Of a DNA stretch of 64,000 nucleotides, positions 44,700 through 53,150 are shown piece by piece; the first letter of the stretch is position 1; each line of letters opens with the position of its first letter. The notes beneath the pieces were generated by a model. It had not been told where the DNA came from and searched no databases. It saw nothing but the letters and a program-made list of their open reading frames with translations. This DNA is from Candidatus Methylomirabilis sp. (lineage in GTDB: Bacteria; Methylomirabilota; Methylomirabilia; Methylomirabilales; Methylomirabilaceae). The position numbers and the translations under genes are program-made. The stretch spans positions 1-64,000 of the forward strand of contig NZ_JAQUOY010000016.1 of the NCBI RefSeq assembly GCF_028716865.1. Direction: 5' to 3'.

Positions 44700-44727
44700 T
44701 TGTCAAAGGCCCCTGGTTCCATATAGG
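44700..44727 (+). promoter_or_regulatory. candidate promoter for the complete lasso cluster
   Basis: TTGTCA (44700-44705) and TATAGG (44722-44727) are 16 bases apart. The B1 ATG at 44736 lies nearly at the expected start site, which would give a very short leader. The remaining bases of 44583-44735 show no gene. Confidence 0.25.
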
Positions 44728-44735
44728 TTTTTGAT

Positions 44736-45035
44736 ATGAGCCAACAGGTTTCCCTCACATCGAGCGTGCGAATTCGCGACGACGTTCTCTCTCGCGACCT
44801 GCAAAGTGAGCAGGTGATCCTTGACCTCAATACGGGGATCTATTTCGGCCTGGATCCTGTGGGGACACGGATCTGGCAATTGATTCAGGAACATCAATCG
44901 CTTCAGAAGGTTCTCGATTCTATGCTCGAAGAGTACGAGGTGGCGGAAGCGGAATGTACGCACGATCTCCTTCATTTCGTCACGCAGATGGCGGACAGAG
45001 GGTTGGTTGAGGTGTACAATGACGGAAGTTCATAA
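44736..45035 (+). CDS. lasso-peptide B1 protein, PqqD-like RRE (second copy)
   Basis: The protein has 99 residues. SEQVILDLNTGIYFGLDPVGTRIWQLIQEHQSLQKVLDSMLEEYEV and LLHFVTQMADRGLVEV show the PqqD-like winged-helix RRE. It would bind the YxxPxL leader of the precursor at 49142. It overlaps B2 by 17 bases, exactly as the first copy does, so the pair was duplicated as a unit. It is the first gene of the complete cluster. Confidence 0.92.
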   Translation: MSQQVSLTSSVRIRDDVLSRDLQSEQVILDLNTGIYFGLDPVGTRIWQLIQEHQSLQKVLDSMLEEYEVAEAECTHDLLHFVTQMADRGLVEVYNDGSS

Positions 45036-45450
45036 GTTTTTTCAACTTCCGCCCAACGAGCGTCTTATCCTCGCCCAGGCTTGGGGGTTGTTCCTACTTA
45101 CTGAACTCGCCCTGCGAGTGCTTCCGTTTACCCATCTTCTAAGCCTCTCGAGGAAGAAAAGTGTCCTGAAGCGAATGGGCAACCCTTCGCTCCCCCCCTT
45201 CGTATCTGTCCTTCGCTTGTCGCGGCTGGTGGAAGTCGCCGGCCGATACACCCACGCGAAAGTCATGTGCCTGAAAACAGCCCTTATCCTGTCTTGGCTC
45301 CTTGGCAGGAGAGGAATCTCGACGGAGCTTCGAATCGGCGTTACGCGTGAGAGTGGAAGCTTCAAGGCTCATGCCTGGCTCGATCACGATGGACACGTTA
45401 TCCCCGGCCATCAGGAGGGCGAGCGTTATGAACTCCTTCTCGGCGCGTGA
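45019..45450 (+). CDS. lasso-peptide B2 leader protease (second copy)
   Basis: The protein has 143 residues from ATG 45019, again with GAGGTG upstream. KVMCLKTALILSWLLGRRGISTELRIGV supplies the catalytic Cys and FKAHAWLDHDG the His. B2 cleaves the leader so that the freed core amine can be cyclised. Both B2 copies keep the catalytic residues. Confidence 0.92.
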   Translation: MTEVHKFFQLPPNERLILAQAWGLFLLTELALRVLPFTHLLSLSRKKSVLKRMGNPSLPPFVSVLRLSRLVEVAGRYTHAKVMCLKTALILSWLLGRRGISTELRIGVTRESGSFKAHAWLDHDGHVIPGHQEGERYELLLGA

Positions 45451-45471
45451 CGGAAGCAGTTTGGCGGCGAG

Positions 45472-45552
45472 ATGAGTGGCATTGCAGGAATGTATAATTT
45501 GGATGGCCACCCGGTTGACTCTGCACTTCCTGGGCGCATGATTCATGTATAG
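45472..45552 (+). pseudogene. lasso cyclase 5' stub (26 codons)
   Basis: Twenty-two bases after B2 a frame reads MSGIAGMYNLDGHPVDSALP and six more residues, then TAG. The intact cyclase at 47147 starts MSGIVGIWNLDGHPVN, so this is the start of a second, diverged cyclase. Everything after it is missing, and another gene occupies the place. Confidence 0.72.
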
Positions 45553-45595
45553 CTTATCGTGGCCTGGATATGATGAAAGGGCGAGAATTCCAAAT

Positions 45596-47137
45596 ATGGA
45601 TGAGCGACATTCGCGAACAGGTCTCGACCCCATTGGTCGCGTCTTCACAATGGAGAACCACGACGACGCCTATCACATCTGGCGCGATGCAGGTGTGAAG
45701 CAGAGGGTGCTAATCCATATCGACGCCCATCACGACATGTGGTGGATTGCGGATGCCAACTCAATTACTATTGCAAATTTTGTATGCCAAGCCTTAAAGG
45801 ACGACATCGCAAGAGAAATCTTTTGGGTTGTCCCAGATCCGACGTGGGAAACACCTCGAAGCCGCAGACCAATCCTTCGGCATGTAAGGAAAATCGTGGA
45901 GAGCTATCCAGGGGTTCGTCACGACTTGCAGGTGAAAACGAACCAGATTTCCACAGTCGTGCTCGGGAAACCGCTGACGATATGCCCCCTCTCTTCTCTG
46001 CCACGGATCGATGAAGGTGTTCTTCTTGACATCGATAGCGATTTTTTAATGATCCCCCGTGTTTCCTATCAAGAAAGCGATGAACACGGAGCGCTTCCGT
46101 GGTGCTGGCCCGAGGACCTGCTGGCTCGACTGCACGCATGCCACATTCGCGCAGACCTCGCGACGATCGCCTATTCTGTCGAGGGCGGCTACACTCCGTT
46201 GAAATGGAAGTATCTCGGGGATGAATTGGCGTTTCGCCTGAGGCGACCCGACCATTGCGGGGACGCCATCCGGGGAATGAGGCTGATTCGTGAAGCGGTC
46301 CTTGCAGCTCATCACGGCGACCTCGTTACTGCTGAAGCAAAGTATCACGAGGCCGGTCAACTTCTTCCCGACCTTCCCGCCCTCCACTATCATCTAGCCC
46401 ATCTGTACGTTGAGATGGGCCGGATCGACGATGGGCAAAAGTCGTACCGACGGGCGCTAGCCCTAGACGTCTCCTACCGAACGGCCTATAATAGCGCCGG
46501 GCTCCATTACCACTTGGACGGATGTGCCCGGGCCGTCGAGCGAGAATATCGGCGGGCCCTGGCGCTTGATCCGGAGGATGCCTACGCTCATTGCGGCCTG
46601 GGGCGACTTGCCGCCCAGAGGAGACACTGGAACGAGGCTGAAGCGTTGCTCAGAAAGTCCCTGGCACTCGACGAGCACCTTATCAACGCCTATCGGACGC
46701 TAGGGGATGTCCTGGTCAAGCAAGGTCGTTGCGAGGAGGCGATCAGGGCCTACGAACAGTCTCTCAAATTGGCCTTAGCCGGCTACAAGCCCCTGAAGGG
46801 ATCGATCGCGACTTATGCTAATAGCGATCACCGGGTGATTGACCAGGACCACGGCCGGATCCATGCCCGTCTAGCCCGTCTGTACGAGTTGAAAGGGTCT
46901 ACCACCGAGGCGATCAACGGGTATCGAATCGGTATTGCAGGCGGGTACGACGGAGTTCTCCTCCGAAGCCGCCTTGCCCATCTCTTTCTGAAACAGGGCC
47001 ACTGGCTCAGTGCTGTTGAAGAAACCTGGCAAGTGCTGAAGGTGCTTCCCGTTGACCTGAGGAAAGCTGGTCGCCGGTTTCTCCGTCACCTGCGACTGAT
47101 CATCGAGGATGGACATCAAGCTCTACCTACTCACTGA
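45596..47137 (+). CDS. UPF0489 domain protein with C-terminal TPR repeats
   Basis: The protein has 513 residues from ATG 45596; ATG 45545 in the same frame is an alternative. The N-terminal 200 residues match UPF0489: FTMENHDDAYHIWRDAG, VLIHIDAHHDMWWIADANSI, LLDIDSDFLMIPRVSY and DLATIAYSVEGGYTPLKWKYLGDELA. HxDxHHD recalls the metal site of arginase and deacetylase folds. From about residue 225 on there are TPRs (LHYHLAHLYVEMGRIDDGQKSYRRAL; AYAHCGLGRLAAQRRHWNEAEALLRKSLAL). It lies between a cyclase stub and the intact cyclase. A hydrolase that edits the peptide is conceivable; there is no direct evidence. Confidence 0.75.
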   Translation: MDERHSRTGLDPIGRVFTMENHDDAYHIWRDAGVKQRVLIHIDAHHDMWWIADANSITIANFVCQALKDDIAREIFWVVPDPTWETPRSRRPILRHVRKIVESYPGVRHDLQVKTNQISTVVLGKPLTICPLSSLPRIDEGVLLDIDSDFLMIPRVSYQESDEHGALPWCWPEDLLARLHACHIRADLATIAYSVEGGYTPLKWKYLGDELAFRLRRPDHCGDAIRGMRLIREAVLAAHHGDLVTAEAKYHEAGQLLPDLPALHYHLAHLYVEMGRIDDGQKSYRRALALDVSYRTAYNSAGLHYHLDGCARAVEREYRRALALDPEDAYAHCGLGRLAAQRRHWNEAEALLRKSLALDEHLINAYRTLGDVLVKQGRCEEAIRAYEQSLKLALAGYKPLKGSIATYANSDHRVIDQDHGRIHARLARLYELKGSTTEAINGYRIGIAGGYDGVLLRSRLAHLFLKQGHWLSAVEETWQVLKVLPVDLRKAGRRFLRHLRLIIEDGHQALPTH

Positions 47138-47146
47138 GAAACAGAA

Positions 47147-49117
47147 ATGAGCGGCATCGTCGGCATCTGGAATCTCGATGGGCACCCAGTCAACAAGACC
47201 GTGCTCATGGGGATGAGCGCCACGCTGGCTCACCGCGGGCCAGACGGGGAAGACTTGTGGGTCCAGGGGTCAGTGGGACTGGGCCACCGGATGCTCCATA
47301 CCACGCCGGAATCGCTGTTGGAGAAGCAACCCTTAGTCGATGAGACGGGCAAGCTCTGCCTGACGCTGGACGGTCGAGTGGATAATCGGGAGGAACTGAG
47401 AGCGGCACTGGAGGCCAAGGGCGCAACACTTCGAACCGATACCGACGCCGAGCTGGTGCTGCGGGCGTACGAGGTGTGGGGCGAAGACTGCCCGCAACGC
47501 ATCCTTGGAGACTTTGCCTTTGCAATCTGGGACGGGAGGAGTCGGCAGCTCTTCTGTGCCCGGGACATCCTGGGCATCAAGCCGTTTTACTACTACGCCG
47601 ACGGCTGCAGGTTCCTTTTCGCTTCAGCGCTCCGGCCGCTCTTTGAAAATCCGGCTGTCCCGCGTGAACCGAACGAAGGGATGGTGGGAGAATATCTGGC
47701 TACTAACTTCACCAGCCAGCAGGAAACGTTGTATCGGGGCATCCTTCGGCTGCCGCCGGCGCAGTTCCTAATCGTCCAGCCCGATAAGATCCGGATGGCG
47801 CGGTACTGGGATGTTGATCCGGACAAAGCGATCCGGCATGGGAGCGATGACGCGTATGCCGAGGAGTTCCTGGAGATCTTCAAGCGAGCCGTTCGGTGCC
47901 GGCTGCGCAGCCACAGGCTGGTCGGGGCAGATTTAAGCGGAGGACTGGACTCCTCGTCCGTCGTCTGCGTGGCCCACTCGCTCTATCGCGAGGGCGTGGT
48001 GGCCAACCCCGGCTTGGAGACTTTTTCATTGCTCTTTCCGGGGCTGCCCTGCGACGAAAGCGCGTATATCCGGGACGTGACGCGGATGTGGGAGGTCAAG
48101 TCCAATGCGGTGGCGGCGGAAGAAACGGCCGCGTCGCGCTACGCGGAAGAAGTTACTCGCTACCATGATTGCTCAATCGCTCCCAATACCGTGATGCATG
48201 ATCCTGCCATGATCCTGGCACAGGAAATGGGCGTCCGGGTCCTCCTCACGGGTCAGGGAAGTGATGAATGGTTAACGGGTGACTTTCTTCACCATGCTGA
48301 TTTTTTGCGGAGGTGTAGGATTGCAGATCTGGTCCGCCAGGCTCGATTTGACTCGCAGGTCCTTTCCAATCTTGATCAGTCCGTGTCGCCGCTGTTCATG
48401 ATTACCAGGTATGGCCTTTGGCCCTTTCTCCCGCGACCTGTACAGCGGGCGGTCAAGTGGGCTTTGCGCAGAGAGCCCAATGATGTCCCTCCCTGGATTG
48501 ATCCCACGTTTGCGCGCCGGATCCAGTTAGCCGAGCGGTTCCGGAAAAAGGACTCGGCGGGGCGACAATTCCCCACCTTTGTTCAGGCGGAACTCAGTTC
48601 CGCCCTCACCTCCGGCGACTGGTGCTTCTCATACGAGTTCATTGAACGATACGGATCCTCGTTCGGTCTCGAGTATCGCCATCCTTTTCTCGATCGAAGG
48701 ATGATCGAGTATGCTCTGGCCCTTCCCGAGGAACAGCGCTGGCGGCGAGATCACACGAAATTTGTCCTCCGTCAGGCGATGCAGGGTCTGTTGCCGGAGA
48801 CGGTCCGACAGCGACGTACCAAAGGTAACTTCGCCTGGGTCTTCCTGCCGGCCCTGGCCGCCCAAGCGGATGAACGCTTCTTTGACTCCCTGAGCATTGC
48901 CGCGCAGGGCTGGGTGAACACGGATCCGCTCCGACCGATGTATCGACACATGGTGACGCGCTACGCCAGTGGCGCTGCAGACTGCTCTAAGTACATGTGG
49001 TCGCTGTGGATGATCTTTAACATCGAACTCTGGTTCAAGACGATCTTTCTGGGAGGTGTACTCGTTTCACCGCGCGTCGGTCGAGGGCAGGAGGCCGCCA
49101 TCCAACCACCCATTTAA
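47147..49117 (+). CDS. lasso-peptide cyclase (asparagine synthase-like C protein)
   Basis: The protein has 656 residues. It starts MSGIVGIWNLDGHPVN: the amidotransferase nucleophile Cys2 is Ser, as expected for a lasso cyclase that does not use glutamine. The ATP PP-loop is VGADLSGGLDSSSVVCVA. GQGSDEWLTGDF and SFGLEYRHPFLDRRMIEYAL complete the synthetase part. It would adenylate the core Asp side chain and form the isopeptide bond to the N-terminal amine. The precursor gene lies 24 bp downstream. Confidence 0.93.
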   Translation: MSGIVGIWNLDGHPVNKTVLMGMSATLAHRGPDGEDLWVQGSVGLGHRMLHTTPESLLEKQPLVDETGKLCLTLDGRVDNREELRAALEAKGATLRTDTDAELVLRAYEVWGEDCPQRILGDFAFAIWDGRSRQLFCARDILGIKPFYYYADGCRFLFASALRPLFENPAVPREPNEGMVGEYLATNFTSQQETLYRGILRLPPAQFLIVQPDKIRMARYWDVDPDKAIRHGSDDAYAEEFLEIFKRAVRCRLRSHRLVGADLSGGLDSSSVVCVAHSLYREGVVANPGLETFSLLFPGLPCDESAYIRDVTRMWEVKSNAVAAEETAASRYAEEVTRYHDCSIAPNTVMHDPAMILAQEMGVRVLLTGQGSDEWLTGDFLHHADFLRRCRIADLVRQARFDSQVLSNLDQSVSPLFMITRYGLWPFLPRPVQRAVKWALRREPNDVPPWIDPTFARRIQLAERFRKKDSAGRQFPTFVQAELSSALTSGDWCFSYEFIERYGSSFGLEYRHPFLDRRMIEYALALPEEQRWRRDHTKFVLRQAMQGLLPETVRQRRTKGNFAWVFLPALAAQADERFFDSLSIAAQGWVNTDPLRPMYRHMVTRYASGAADCSKYMWSLWMIFNIELWFKTIFLGGVLVSPRVGRGQEAAIQPPI

Positions 49118-49141
49118 TCCATCAAGCAAGGAGAAGACGTG

Positions 49142-49321
49142 ATGAAACAGCGACAGGAGCGCGCAGCGTCCAAGCAACCAGAAGCAGGTCGGCAAGCGGC
49201 TGGGAAGAAGCGGTATGCCTCCCCTCGCCTCGTGGCATACGGCAGCCTGACAAAACTAACACAAACTTCTGGTAGAAGCGGTGGGGGCACTGACTCAAGC
49301 ATGACCATGGTATGTATATAG
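49142..49321 (+). CDS. lasso-peptide precursor (A), predicted core GRSGGGTDSSMTMVCI
   Basis: The peptide has 59 residues from ATG 49142, with AAGGAG eight bases upstream; GTG 49139 would add one residue. The leader holds Y25-A-S-P28-R-L30-V-A-Y-G34, the YxxPxLxxxG motif bound by B1 proteins. Thr42 is at position -2 from the predicted cut. The core begins at Gly44 and runs to Ile59. Asp51 is core position 8, giving an eight-residue ring Gly1-Asp8 and an eight-residue tail SSMTMVCI. The core has one Cys (15) and one Arg (2). All parts of the lasso pattern are met; the mature product is a prediction. Confidence 0.9.
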   Translation: MKQRQERAASKQPEAGRQAAGKKRYASPRLVAYGSLTKLTQTSGRSGGGTDSSMTMVCI

Positions 49322-49446
49322 CCACCAAGTGTTCTCGATCCCACTGCGGACGCGCTAGAGCATGTTAAGCATGTTAAAAAAGATAGGCGTTTGTCACCTG
49401 TTACCACAGTGGGGTAAGGAGGCTCGTACCGGCGGAGGAGATCTCT

Positions 49447-50586
49447 GTGTCGCTCGTAGTGGATGAGCATCGCGCATATCTCGCCGATCAAGCGCGAATG
49501 TCTGCCTTTTGCAAGGCGATCGGCGAAACCGTAAAGCCTGGCGATGTGGTCCTGGACCTGGGCTCGGGAACGGGAATCCTGGGGCTGTTTGCGTGCCGGG
49601 CCGGCGCTACACGGGTCTATTCGATCGAGGAAGGCGGAATGGTCGAGTTGGCCAGGGCAATCTGTCGGGCTAACGGTTTTCACGACCGGGTGACGTTCAT
49701 CAAGGGCCTCTCGACGCGAGTAGAGCTCCCAGAACGGGTCGATGTGGTCGTGGCGGATCAAATCGGGCGGTTCGGCTTTGAGGCTGGTTTACCGGAATAT
49801 TTTGATGATGCGCGGCGCCGCTTCCTGAAACCCGATGGGCGGCTGCTCCCCTCTTGTGTGGAGATGTGGGTCGCGCCGGTCGAGTGCCCGGAGATGTTTG
49901 CCCAGGTGGAGTTCTGGAATGACTCCCCCGCCGGGTTTGATTTTCGGCCGGCCCGGTCGTGGGCCGCAAACACAGGCTATCCGGTGAAGTTGCGTGCGGA
50001 CCATCTCTTGAGCGATCCGGTTTCAGCCGCCTTGCTGGACCTCTCGATCACCATCCCGACACCATTGACTCTGGAAGCCTCCGTCCTGGCGACAAGAGCT
50101 GGTAATCTGCACGGGATCGGGGGGTGGTTTTCGGCACGGCTGTCGAACAGTGTCACCATGTCCAATTCTCCGCTGGCAACGCATTCCATTAATAGGAGGA
50201 ATGTCTTCTTTCCGGTTGACCGGCCGGTGGGCCTGGAGAAGGGCGACCGTGTTCGGATCAAGATGCAGATTCTGCCGTCCGAACTGGTGATCACATGGGA
50301 GGTAGAGGTGTGGGGAATGGCTGACGCCAGGAAGGCCCGGTTCACGCATTCTACGTTCCACGGTATGCTCATTTGCAAGGAGGATCTCGAACGGACTCAG
50401 CCTCACTTTATCCCGAAGCTCTCGCCGTGGGGAGACGCTCGTCGTTCTATCTTGAATCTGTGCGATAGTCAGCGAACCCTTGCGGAGATCGAGCAGGAGA
50501 TCTACAGTCATTATCCCGAACTCTTTCGCTCACTGGGCGAGGCTGCGGCCTTTGTGGCCGAAGTCATCACGAGGTATTCGCTCTGA
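49447..50586 (+). CDS. PRMT-like methyltransferase with a PqqD-like C-terminus
   Basis: The protein has 379 residues from GTG 49447, preceded by GGAGGAG. SAM motif I is VVLDLGSGTGILGLFACRAGATRVYSIEEG, near residues 34-63. DVVVADQIGRFGFEAGLPEYFDDARRRFLKPDGRLLP sits where PRMTs have the double-E loop; the first Glu is Asp here. The middle is a PRMT-like beta barrel. The last 55 residues (SILNLCDSQRTLAEIEQEIY and following) resemble PqqD. This could be a built-in leader-binding element. Arg2 of the core is one possible target; a carboxylate is another. Confidence 0.8.
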   Translation: MSLVVDEHRAYLADQARMSAFCKAIGETVKPGDVVLDLGSGTGILGLFACRAGATRVYSIEEGGMVELARAICRANGFHDRVTFIKGLSTRVELPERVDVVVADQIGRFGFEAGLPEYFDDARRRFLKPDGRLLPSCVEMWVAPVECPEMFAQVEFWNDSPAGFDFRPARSWAANTGYPVKLRADHLLSDPVSAALLDLSITIPTPLTLEASVLATRAGNLHGIGGWFSARLSNSVTMSNSPLATHSINRRNVFFPVDRPVGLEKGDRVRIKMQILPSELVITWEVEVWGMADARKARFTHSTFHGMLICKEDLERTQPHFIPKLSPWGDARRSILNLCDSQRTLAEIEQEIYSHYPELFRSLGEAAAFVAEVITRYSL

Positions 50587-50588
50587 CC

Positions 50589-51563
50589 ATGCGGGGTAAT
50601 CGAAACGGAGATGAGCGGCGATCGCTCCACGCCTATCGGCTATATGGTGTCTGCGTCAGAAGCCAATGGCGGCTTCCGTATCCTGACTGCACAGAAACCA
50701 ATCATTCAGCCATTGAACTCGTCGAGGAGCCACCTACGTTCTTTGAGGGAGCGGCGCAGGAAGCCGCCGGCCAGCCAAACGCCGCAGAGTGGGCCCAGTA
50801 CGTACACCTCCGCGATGACGCTTACTATCTGAGATGGTCCGAACTCTTTGAGTTTCTGGTTTCTGCCGATGGTTGCCGAATCGCAGGACGCCCGCTCACC
50901 CATGTCGCCTTCGAAGCATTTCATACCTACCTTCTGGGGGCGGTGCTCTCCTTTTCCTTGATCAAACGAGGACTGGACCCGCTGCATGCGACCACCGTTG
51001 TTATCGATGGAGGAGCGGTAGGCTTTCTTGGCGATACCGGTTATGGAAAATCGAGCCTTGGCGGGGCCTTCATCCAGGCAGGGTATCCCGTGCTGACCGA
51101 TGACCTGCTCCTGCTGAGGGAAGGGAAGCATGGGTTTTCTGCTTCCCCTGGCCCGCCTCGGATCAAGCTCTATCCCAGGATTGCCAGGAAGCTGCTCGGC
51201 GAGTACGCCACGGGGGTCCCGATGAATCCTTTGACGCGCAAGCTCATCATTCCTTTGGGCCGCGATCAGGTACACCAGGCGCCTGTCGCCTTGAAGGCAC
51301 TCTATCTGCTCCCGCGGCCGTCGGCGCCCGCACGACGCAAGCGAGTCACCGTCCGGCGCGTGTCCCAGCATAGCGCCTTCCTGGCCTTGCTCAAAAGCGC
51401 CTTCAACACGGAGATCATCGACTCGGAACGGCTCAGGCGTCAGTTTCTCTTATGCACTCGGATTGCGTCCACAGTTCCAGTGAAGTTGCTCTCATACCCC
51501 AGAAGCCTCGCGTCGCTCCCCTCAGTTCGTGAGGCGATCCTCGCAGACCTCAATAAAGCATGA
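50589..51563 (+). CDS. HprK-like kinase of lasso clusters
   Basis: The protein has 324 residues. LDPLHATTVVIDGGAVGFLGDTGYGKSSLGGAFIQAG holds a Walker A at about 148-156 and the conserved HATTV. PVLTDDLLLL matches the HprK catalytic Asp region. Homologues in paeninodin-type lasso clusters phosphorylate the C-terminal Ser of the precursor. Here the precursor ends in Cys-Ile, so the target would have to be an inner Ser or Thr or something else. It starts 2 bp after the methyltransferase stop and overlaps the ATPase gene by 4 bases. Confidence 0.87.
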   Translation: MRGNRNGDERRSLHAYRLYGVCVRSQWRLPYPDCTETNHSAIELVEEPPTFFEGAAQEAAGQPNAAEWAQYVHLRDDAYYLRWSELFEFLVSADGCRIAGRPLTHVAFEAFHTYLLGAVLSFSLIKRGLDPLHATTVVIDGGAVGFLGDTGYGKSSLGGAFIQAGYPVLTDDLLLLREGKHGFSASPGPPRIKLYPRIARKLLGEYATGVPMNPLTRKLIIPLGRDQVHQAPVALKALYLLPRPSAPARRKRVTVRRVSQHSAFLALLKSAFNTEIIDSERLRRQFLLCTRIASTVPVKLLSYPRSLASLPSVREAILADLNKA

Positions 51564-52342
51564 GTGAAGCAGCAATTGTCGTTCATCACCTCACAAAGCG
51601 GTTCCCCGTGAGGAGGCGGTTAGGGGAGATGGTCCGCCGACCCTTTCGCTGCCGCTGGGCGACAGCGGTCGATGACCTGAACCTTGAAGTCAGGCGGGGT
51701 GAGGTTTTCGGACTGCTCGGGCCGAACGGGGCCGGTAAAACGACCCTCCTGAAAATCCTCTGCACCTTGCTCCTCCCAACCGAGGGGAGGGCTGCCGTGA
51801 ACGGGCACGACGTGGTCGAGGCGCCTCAAAGAGTCCGGCAGGCTGTGGGCTATTGCCTGGAGACGGACCGGAGCTTTTACTACCGCCTCACCGGTTTTCA
51901 GAATCTTAAGTTTTTTGCGACCCTCAACAATATTGGCTTGCGGGAGGCGACCACCCGGATCGCGGAGGTCCTGGAGATGGTGGAACTGGATGGGGCGGCT
52001 ACTACCCCGTTTATGACCTACTCGAAGGGGATGCAGCAGAAGCTTGGCCTGGCTCGTGCCCTCCTGACCGATCCCCCAGTCCTCCTTCTGGACGAACCCA
52101 CCAAGAGCCTGGACCCTGGCGCTGCGGCAGAGTTCCGGCGCTTCCTCAGGGGTACACTGGCGGAGGGGCTCGGGAAGACGGCCCTTTTGGTGACTCACAG
52201 CCTCGAAGAAGCCCGCGAATGCTGCGACCGAGTGGCCATCGTGGATCAGGGAAAGATTGGCTTTCAGGGTCCCTGGTTCGAGGTCCATAGGTTCATCCAG
52301 GCTCACGGGTTTCCCGGCCACTCTCTGCTTGGTGTCGGGTGA
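51560..52342 (+). CDS. ABC-2 type transporter ATP-binding protein (lasso export)
   Basis: The protein has 260 residues. Walker A GLLGPNGAGKTTLLKIL, a CcmA/drug-exporter-like signature YSKGMQQKLGLARALL, Walker B PVLLLDEPTKSLDPGA and the H-loop LVTHSLEEA are all intact. It pairs with the permease directly downstream (GTGA overlap). The likely role is export of, and immunity to, the lasso peptide, usually done by a D protein. It is coupled to the kinase gene by an ATGA overlap. Confidence 0.9.
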   Translation: MSEAAIVVHHLTKRFPVRRRLGEMVRRPFRCRWATAVDDLNLEVRRGEVFGLLGPNGAGKTTLLKILCTLLLPTEGRAAVNGHDVVEAPQRVRQAVGYCLETDRSFYYRLTGFQNLKFFATLNNIGLREATTRIAEVLEMVELDGAATTPFMTYSKGMQQKLGLARALLTDPPVLLLDEPTKSLDPGAAAEFRRFLRGTLAEGLGKTALLVTHSLEEARECCDRVAIVDQGKIGFQGPWFEVHRFIQAHGFPGHSLLGVG

Positions 52343-53142
52343 ATAAGCCCCTCGCGTTCCTAAAGCGGGATCTCCTCATCGAGGCGAGCTATCGGTTTTC
52401 TTTTCTCATTCAGATAGTCTCGGTTCTCTTCTCTATCGCTTCGTACTATTTTCTCGCCCGCTTCATTGGAGGTTGGGCCGTCCCTGGGCTGGACGTCTAT
52501 GGGGGGGACTACTTCACCTTCGTCCTGGTTGGCGTGGCCTTGCATGACTACCTTGCGACCTCGCTGGACGCGTTTTCCCGCAGCATCCGCGAGTCCCAGT
52601 TGGCCGGGACCCTGGAGGCCCTCATGTCGACTCAGACCTCCGTCCCCACAATCATTCTGTTATCCGCCGCCTATCCGTTCCTCTGGACATCCCTAACCGT
52701 GGTCCTCTACCTTGCGCTCGGAGTTGGGCTTTTTGGCGTACGTCTGAGCTCGGGGAACTGGGCAGCGGCCGCATTGATCCTGATGCTGGGAGTCGTAGTG
52801 TTCAGCGCTCTGGGTATCCTCTCGGCCAGCTTCATCATGGTCTTCAAACGCGGGAGCCCTATCGCCTGGCTTCTTGGAGGGCTCTCCTGGCTGCTTGGCG
52901 GAGTCCTCTACCCGGTCACGATCCTCCCGGATTGGCTTCGGCGGATTTCCGCGCTGATGCCGATCACCTATGCTATCGAGGGGATGCGGGCGGCTCTGCT
53001 GCGGGCCGCTCCCTGGTCTGAGGTCTGGCCCAGTGTCATTCCACTGCTCCTGTTTGCGTTTGCCCTCCTCCCTTTGAGCCTCCTGAGCTTTCAGTATGCG
53101 ACTAGATATAGCCGGATTGCGGGAACCCTCCATCAGTATTGA
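52339..53142 (+). CDS. ABC-2 type transporter permease (lasso export)
   Basis: The protein has 267 residues with six predicted helices: SFLIQIVSVLFSIASYYFLARFIGG, DYFTFVLVGVALHDYLATSL, VPTIILLSAAYPFLWTSLTVVLYLALGVGLFG and others. FKRGSPIAWLLGGLSWLLGGVLYPVTILPDWLRRISALMPITYAIEGMRAALL is the ABC2 signature region. The start is GTG 52339. It would move the mature peptide across the inner membrane. Confidence 0.89.
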   Translation: MNKPLAFLKRDLLIEASYRFSFLIQIVSVLFSIASYYFLARFIGGWAVPGLDVYGGDYFTFVLVGVALHDYLATSLDAFSRSIRESQLAGTLEALMSTQTSVPTIILLSAAYPFLWTSLTVVLYLALGVGLFGVRLSSGNWAAAALILMLGVVVFSALGILSASFIMVFKRGSPIAWLLGGLSWLLGGVLYPVTILPDWLRRISALMPITYAIEGMRAALLRAAPWSEVWPSVIPLLLFAFALLPLSLLSFQYATRYSRIAGTLHQY

Positions 53143-53150
53143 GGGCTGAC

